Shown one piece after another: positions 58,320 to 64,000 of a stretch of DNA of 64,000 nt. A model generated the notes under the pieces. It ran no database searches. It had not been told where the DNA came from and worked only from the letters and a program-made list of their open reading frames with translations. Source of the stretch: Chlorokybus atmophyticus (taxonomy: Eukaryota > Streptophyta > Chlorokybophyceae > Chlorokybales > Chlorokybaceae); assembly GCA_009103225.1 (NCBI GenBank), contig RHPI01003488.1:90191-154190 (forward strand), written 5' to 3'. How positions within the stretch are numbered: position 1 is the stretch's first letter; every line of letters starts with the position of its first letter. Position numbers and translations under genes: made by a program.

Positions 58320-61300
58320 TCAAAACAACAACTTGACCTTGTCTCTTGCGAGCCTCGGCACAATTGTGGACTGTATAAAGCTATCTAGAATCTTCCAAAA
58401 CTCCAGCACCGTGCTGCTGTCTCGATGCCTTGCGTGTCGATTGATCTGTGGACAGTGTCGCAGTGAGCGGCAGATCAACAAGCAGACATCTTGCCTATCT
58501 CCTTGTGGAAGATGCCACTCACCGTTAACTGCTTTACATTCCAGGTTGCAACGTTGGGGTCAATTTTCTCGTCATCGAGTCTGAAGTTGAACCCGCGCAC
58601 TGCCATGCCAAACGGCAATCAGTCAGACAAGCACATCCAATGCTGCCAACACTAAAGGCATCAGAATCTCTCTCACCTTTGGTAAATATCTCCACAAGGC
58701 CATCCTTGAACGGCCAGCCCTTGAACTGCCACGCGGCGCCTTGCGTAAGCACAGCTACAACACGCACCCTGTAACAAGCAAGTAATCGTAAGCACAGCTA
58801 CAACACGCACCCTGTAACAACCTAAAAGCACACACACATGTACGTGAAATGACGTTGCAGTATGCATGATGCGCACGAAGGAAGTAGGAAGGCTTATGCA
58901 GGACAGACTGAATAACATGCGGTTGCTGGCTTTACCAGTCTTTTTTCTCAAGCTTGGTCGTGTTGTCAATAATATGATATGGTACAGGTTTGCTGCGCTC
59001 CATTTTGCGAAGCACCATGACAAGGGACTCCTTTTTTACGCCACGGTCTTTGGCTTGATTCCATGTCTCAAATCTGTTCAATCTTATCAAGGATGCAGCA
59101 AGGGCAGTACTGGCTGCCGCAATCTCTTAGTATGTTAGCAACATACGCATGCACTCGCATTGCACAGGGATACTCTCCTTCCTCCAGGAACTTCTTGATG
59201 TTGTACATGTTCATGAGCGACGAGTAGCCGGCAGGTACAATAATGATGGGAGGCCCCAGAACTGCCCAGCAAAAAGAGACAGAAAAGCAGTAAGCAGGCA
59301 GATGATGTTGTATTATAAAGCTCCTGGTGTCAACATGAGCAACACGCTGCACAACACATGGCTCACCCTTTTCTTTGGTCGGAGTAGGCTTGATAGGCGT
59401 CGTTCGTTGTCTGGGCTGGGAGGGAGGTGGATGAGATGGAGGCGGAGGTGCATTGCGAGAGGGCTCAGGCTTCCCAGGTACTACAAATGAGCCGCTGGGG
59501 TCTATGGCAAGCGCCTCGGCATCTGCACATGGGAGTAGTGTCACATGCATGTTTCAATGCACATCAATAACAGGCAAATACCTGTTGTTGATGTCATGTA
59601 CGCAAGCTGACGATACTGTAGCATGTGCACACGCATGCACACACATACTGTAGCATGCGCACACACGCACGCATGTGCGAGCACACACGTGGTGACAACC
59701 ATTGCTGTGGTGTTTACCTTCGCTTTTGAGATATGTCTTCCAGAAGGCGTTGTCATCCCCATGACCGCGAGCATAGCGGCTCATGGCCTGCGGAGGCATT
59801 GGCGGAGCAGCAGCTTTCCTCTTCTTATCTTCAGCATGCTGATGTTGCTGGCCGTCCTTGCGTGCCAGGTCCAGCAGCGTCAACACTCTGTGAAACGTCT
59901 GTCAAGGCAGACACTGTTAACACAAATCCGTGTAACAAGTGGTACAGTACTGCACTCTACCAGACTACACTACGCTGTACACCATACTAGACAATATCTA
60001 CAGATGCAGTAAGCTACCACACACTCAGCACGGCATACTACCAGACCATACTGCATTGCACATCATTGACTGTGCTGAGCTTTAATGTAGGTGACTCCTT
60101 ATGCGGTGACGTACCCGTCTGTGACACACGAGAGAGCTGCTCCGGTCCCGTAATCTCCGTTCCCGCTCCAGCACCGCACGGGTGCCGACTGTGACGGATG
60201 TAACGTCTGCAGGCGCCACCTGCATGACACAGGCAGACATGTGTCAACCACTAGCAGAAGCCTTCAGGTGTATATCAGTACAGTCTCTTGCACCCCATTT
60301 AAGCAAAGACCGTGCATGCTGCAGAATGGGTGAGTAAATTAAACATGTCTGCATGCATGGGTAGATGGAAGAATGCTCGCACTTACTGAAGAACGTGTGG
60401 AGGACTGCATTGGGTTGATATACAGAACAATGATATATAGAATAACAATACATAGACAAGCGCTTTGATTGCATAGATGAGTAGCGACAAGACGAATACA
60501 TGGTGAATGGACCGGGTATCTACGCACCGTGGGAGCCTCAGCCTCAAGCAGCTGTCGGCCGTCAGCATCAGCATTGAGGTCAAGGAGCCCCTCTTTGCTC
60601 TGTTCACCTGGGGTGGACGCCGAGCCCAAGAAGAAAGGCGGGGCAGCGACAGCAGAGGCTTGAATGGCATCGGAGGCATCGATCTCCCCCGTGAGGTAGG
60701 CCAGCAAGTCCTTCCTGTCCAACAGCGTGATGAGGGGGTACCTGTCCTTGCTGGCCTCGCGCACGTAGTCTCCGTGGCCCAGCTGCCGGTTCTTCGCCAG
60801 AAACCATATTGCGTCAAGTCGGTACAGCGGGCGCTCCTTGCCTCGCGACCTGCACAGCAGCACGTCCACACGCATCAACCAAACATGCGTACTTATCGTT
60901 AAGCTACTGGCAACACCAGGCTGCCATAATGCAAGACTGCATGCGCGTACAGCAAGCGCAAGTCCAATAAGCGACTAAAAAGTAGTCTGTGCACGCACGC
61001 GTGCACATTTTCCATTACACTACTTAGGCTTGATGCCAGACTGCAGGACTGTAAACGTACAGCAAACACATGTGCAGCGTACAACTCAAAAAGCTAACCT
61101 GTGTGCACGACCTCACAGCATGCGTGCAGCTGCACCAGAAGGCATGCAGCTGCAACGTGTGCGACCAACTGAGTTTCAAGAATGGAGGTAGATATCGCTG
61201 TAAACATCGAGCGGCATCTGATCACAATCACACTCGCAGAAAGCAGCGGAGGTTTAGCGCTGGTAACACTGGGAGTGTCAACAGTGCTGCAGTGCCTATG

Positions 61301-61484
61301 ATGGCAGTACTACTGCTGTGAAAACCGCTAATTCAATGAATGGTTGTTGAGCTTGCCTATATGCAGTCTCGGCATGGCGGGGGAAGCGCGCCTCATCGCC
61401 GAAGCGGATCTCCTCGCCTTCCAGCACAACCCTGTCCAGCTGCCCGCGCATGCAGTACTCCCGCAGCTTGCTCAGCGGGTCCAT
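58320..61484 (-). CDS. CDC73: CDC73/parafibromin, Paf1-complex subunit (10 exons, 470 aa)
   Basis: CDC73 is a nuclear Paf1-complex subunit that couples RNA polymerase II elongation to histone modification. Exons: 61484-61357, 60849-60528, 60219-60115, 59898-59718, 59522-59367, 59261-59174, 59073-58936, 58768-58677, 58599-58523, 58445-58320; in frame, 1413 nt. Visible: MDPLSKLREYCMRGQL and AETAYRSRGKERPLYRLDAI (N-terminal domain), LLAYLTGEIDASDAIQ, LERERRLRDRSSSL, DDNAFWKTYLKSEG, then the C-terminal Ras-like domain with PPIIIVPAGYSSLMNMYNIK, RGVKKESLVMVLRKM, KPVPYHIIDNTTKLEKKDW, GAAWQFKGWPFKDG, DPNVATWNVKQL and VLEFWKILDSF. Length is a little over the plant homologue because of a Pro-rich linker. 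Intron 1 must begin with GC, not GT. The acceptor of exon 8 and the first exon bases are duplicated in the intron. Divergent from the rubredoxin gene. Confidence 0.95.
58746..58824 (-). repeat. duplicated 3-prime splice site of CDC73 exon 8
   Basis: On the sense strand, TTGTTACAGGGTGCGTGTTG followed by TAGCTGTGCTTACG occurs twice, about 44 bp apart. Both copies contain the acceptor and the first exon codons. The copy nearer the exon body keeps the protein in frame. Confidence 0.75.
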
Positions 61485-62002
61485 GACGCCCTAACACACT
61501 CTAACCCAAGCACAGACCAACACTCCTCAACACGCTAACACACTATGATGGCAGTGCGCTTTGTGCCGTGGCTCCCTTGAGGTGCATGACAAAGCCACCA
61601 GCGACAAATGTAGCTTCGCTGTGTTGTATTCATCTTGCTGATGCCCTACCCCATGATGGAGAGAGTTCAAGTACAGCAGCGAGCAATGGAATGGATGCTC
61701 AACGCCTCACGGGACGGGCACTGGCGTCAACTAACGCTAGGCTAGACAGCCTGCTCAGGCACGAAACCCTAAAAGTAAGGTGGACAAGCACAGCGCTTGC
61801 ACACAACCCAGCACGTTCGTGCATGCAGAAGCAGGCTGGAGTGACGTCCCTGTTGTGCACCACCACCGCCGCCACCGCCTCCGTCGCCGTCCTCGCCTAC
61901 CTCCAAACCCAGTACACTGACCAGCTGGTCAAAGTGGTTCAGCTAGTTAAACAGCTGAGTAAAACCACGTGAGAGAAAAGCGGATAAGGCGCAGCGGCGG
62001 CG
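61485..62002. promoter_or_regulatory. bidirectional promoter, CDC73 / rubredoxin
   Basis: 518 bp separate the two start codons on opposite strands. The part near the rubredoxin start is GCC-rich. No canonical TATA box seen on either side. Confidence 0.5.
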
Positions 62003-63098
62003 ATGGCGGCGGCGATGGCCATGGCGACGTCGGCGGTCGGGTTGTCGGCGTTGCCATCGCTGAGGCCGTCAGCAAGAAAGCCTTCCGCGCTGCAAGGCTC
62101 GCCCGTGCGCTCCAGCGCCGGCAAGGCGCTGGCAGTCAGGCCTTTGGGGCAGCAGACCGCACAGACAACTAGTCTCAGCAGGGCTCCGCTGAGGGTTTCA
62201 GCCGCTCAGCAGGCTTACATCTGCATGTGAGTGTCATCAGCAAAGTAGCGCAGCTCAAGCTCGATTTGTCTCTCTCTCGCTCCCGCTTGTAAAGGATTAT
62301 ACTTATGCAGAAATACGTATACAAGTACAGAGATATGCAAGTGGGGGCACACAGCTGGCAAGTCTGACCAGCTGTGTGGTGTTTATTTATCAGCTAATCA
62401 ATGTTTAATCGTGTGCTTGTTACTCTATTATGTGCAACTGGTGCTGTTGCATTTCTTCCTGTTTGGTGCATGTTGACAACCTCTTGCTCGACACACCATA
62501 TGCTTCTAATCTGGTCATGGAGGGATCATGTAGTAAGCAGTTGGCAATATCTTGCGTTAACATCACATTTGGTTGATGGGTGAATCACAGCTTATCAATG
62601 TTGCAATGCCGCCAGGGACTGCGGTTACATCTACCAAGACAAGAAGGTGCCTTTTGACAAGCTGCCCAACAGCTACGGATGCCCAGGTACGCGTGTATGC
62701 AAGATAAACACATAACAAAATGGATCTCACCACAGCCCACGAAAGCAACATTCGTCGTTGTGATTTTTGTCCCCACAGTTTGCGATGCGCCCAAGCGAAG
62801 GTTCAAACCGTACAGCCAGCCGGTCGCCAAGAACGCCAATGACCTCAAAGTTCGCAAAGCACGCAAGGCCGATATCCAACAAGCGCCCAGCTCAAATTCG
62901 TAAGCATCACATGTGCAACAATAAGTTGTAGACAGAGCAAAGTTGCAGCGAGTCCGTGTGTTGGCTGAGTCAATGTCGATGTTTCTAATGCATGTGGTCA
63001 TGTGTGTCATCATCTCCAGATCCGGGGTTCTTGTGGCGGCGGGCGGTTTCGCTGCGGGACTCTTGGCCCTGTTTATCTACTTGAACTCCACTTTCTAG
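62003..63098 (+). CDS. RBD1: plastid rubredoxin with C-terminal membrane helix (RBD1/RubA-like), 4 exons, 164 aa
   Basis: RBD1/RubA is a thylakoid-anchored rubredoxin needed for photosystem II assembly in cyanobacteria, algae and plants. Exons: 62003-62226, 62616-62686, 62779-62899, 63020-63098; GT-AG, in frame, 495 nt. The first 65-70 residues are Ala/Ser/Arg-rich with few acidic residues, as in a chloroplast transit peptide. The rubredoxin domain follows: YICMDCGYIYQDKKVPFDKL then PNSYGCPVCDAPKRRF, with the iron-binding CxxC ... CPxC cysteines split over three exons and all present. After a short charged linker (NDLKVRKARKADIQQ) comes one membrane helix, LVAAGGFAAGLLALFIYL. The absence of a PDZ domain separates it from the other plant rubredoxin, ENH1. 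Confidence 0.93.
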
Positions 63099-64000
63099 CA
63101 GCAGAATACAGTTACAAGCCCATGATTTTGACTGCAGTATGTAGGTTGCGCTGCCATGCCGATACACTAACGAGATTGCGAGGCGTCATGTATGTGCACG
63201 GACTTTTGTAAGCACTGCCTGTCATGCATCATGAACATGAGGAACAAGCACAGCCTGGCACTGGTTGTATCTACAGCATGAGACCAGTACATGACGCACT
63301 TGCTAGTGGTAGTGCTGTTCTTGAGGAGTGTGCACCGTGGCGTGCTAGCTACGAGGATGCTGGTGGTCATGCATCGTCGTATTGTGTTGTGGGCCAGCTA
63401 AGTGGCGGCGGCGGGCCTTGCGAGAGGGGGGCGGAAGCACAGCACGACACATCATCGCATTCAGCATTACACACGCCCTCTCCACCAGTCAGCCTCACCT
63501 CTCCTCTCTTCTCCTCTCCTCTACAGCTGCTGCAGGTGACGCCCGCTGCTCCTCTGCCTACCCTACCTACGCTCTTGCACTTGCATTCACGTAGCCTAGC
63601 CTAGGGAAAGTTCTGTAGCGGTGGTGGGGTAAATAAAGGTGGTGCTCTATGTGTTATGCTTGTGTTTGTGTGAGCGTGGCATAGTGTACATCAAATGCAG
63701 GACATGCATGCGCATGCACAACGTGTAGTTCAGTCAGCACGCAGCAACACATGCAAGGTGTCCGACAAATGACAATTAGTTGACCACCGGGCTACCACTA
63801 GCACGCTAATCTACTGCCTCTACCCCGTTAGACATGCAGCAGTCAATATGCAGTTGGTAATCACCTGCCCACATGTGTGCATAATGTCTTCCTATACCCT
63901 ATGCACTAGCTCACTTGGTGAGAAGCTGATTATTATAACTGTTCACTCAGCCTCCACCTATGTCCACCACTCATCAGGCCTACGCAGCCACTTGCTGACC
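63099..64000. other. downstream intergenic region
   Basis: An AATAAA near 63630 (GGGTAAATAAAGGTGG) could be a poly(A) signal. An open frame at 63224-63604 (plus) has no recognisable domain. A partial copy of the 3.5-4.3 kb foldback element lies at 63782-63840. Confidence 0.4.
63782..63840 (+). repeat. partial third copy of the foldback-element arm
   Basis: GACCACCGGGCTACCACTAG, then TCTACTGCCTCTACCC and GTTAGACATGCAG, match 4212-4279 in the same order and orientation. Confidence 0.55.

Noticed and set aside
61070-61321. 83-codon plus-strand frame
   Set aside because: It lies in CDC73 intron 1 and has no motif.

Overview
This is nuclear DNA of a eukaryote from the green lineage, most likely a streptophyte (charophyte-grade) alga. 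The evidence is spliceosomal genes with short exons and GT-AG introns of about 80-500 nt, a plant group A (ABF/AREB/ABI5-type) bZIP gene with its diagnostic domains, a plant-type UDP-arabinose 4-epimerase, and a thylakoid-type rubredoxin with a predicted plastid transit peptide. I cannot name the species. There are two assembly gaps (8558-8875 and 32941-33414), single Ns at 15010 and 26111, and many microsatellites. I found no operons, bacterial signals, rRNA or CRISPR. Exon maps were assembled by hand from splice motifs, reading frame and family conservation. Layout: 1-2552 holds a decayed Penelope-like retroelement (minus) with an endonuclease-like domain upstream of the reverse transcriptase, and tRNA-like repeats inside it. 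3475-4265 is a foldback/MITE-like repeat. 4499-7553 is IMP dehydrogenase (minus, 12 exons). 9420-11748 is a major-facilitator transporter (plus, 9 exons), followed by a 544-bp tandem duplication. 13337-15213 (minus) is the group A bZIP factor, head to head with ZFPL1 (15980-18222, plus, 9 exons). 18.2-22.7 kb is repeat-rich non-coding DNA. 22755-24159 (minus) is an unrecognised six-exon gene. 25492-29135 is a complete Tigger/pogo DNA transposon with terminal inverted repeats and a TA target duplication; its transposase carries two stops and has lost one catalytic aspartate. 29.4-32.7 kb has unrecognised coiled-coil reading frames. About 32.8-44.6 kb looks like one large mobile-element block: a broken Plavaka-like transposase (plus), an intact zinc-finger/Tudor-like/cytosine-5 DNA methyltransferase gene (minus, about 536 aa), then membrane/RING-like, OTU-like and zinc-finger reading frames (minus). 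44.75-48.45 kb carries two convergent unrecognised genes. 48.5-53.7 kb is AT-rich gene desert. 53741-56094 is UDP-arabinose 4-epimerase (minus, 8 exons). 58320-61484 is CDC73/parafibromin (minus, 10 exons), divergent from an RBD1-like rubredoxin (62003-63098, plus, 4 exons). How it fits together: the host genes are ordinary, mostly single-copy housekeeping or regulatory genes (purine synthesis, transport, Golgi, cell-wall sugar supply, Paf1-complex transcription, photosystem II assembly) and do not form a pathway. The unusual part is 32.8-44.6 kb, where a phage/bacterial-type DNA methyltransferase fused to a Tudor-like domain sits among transposon genes. My leading hypothesis is that it is transposon cargo.
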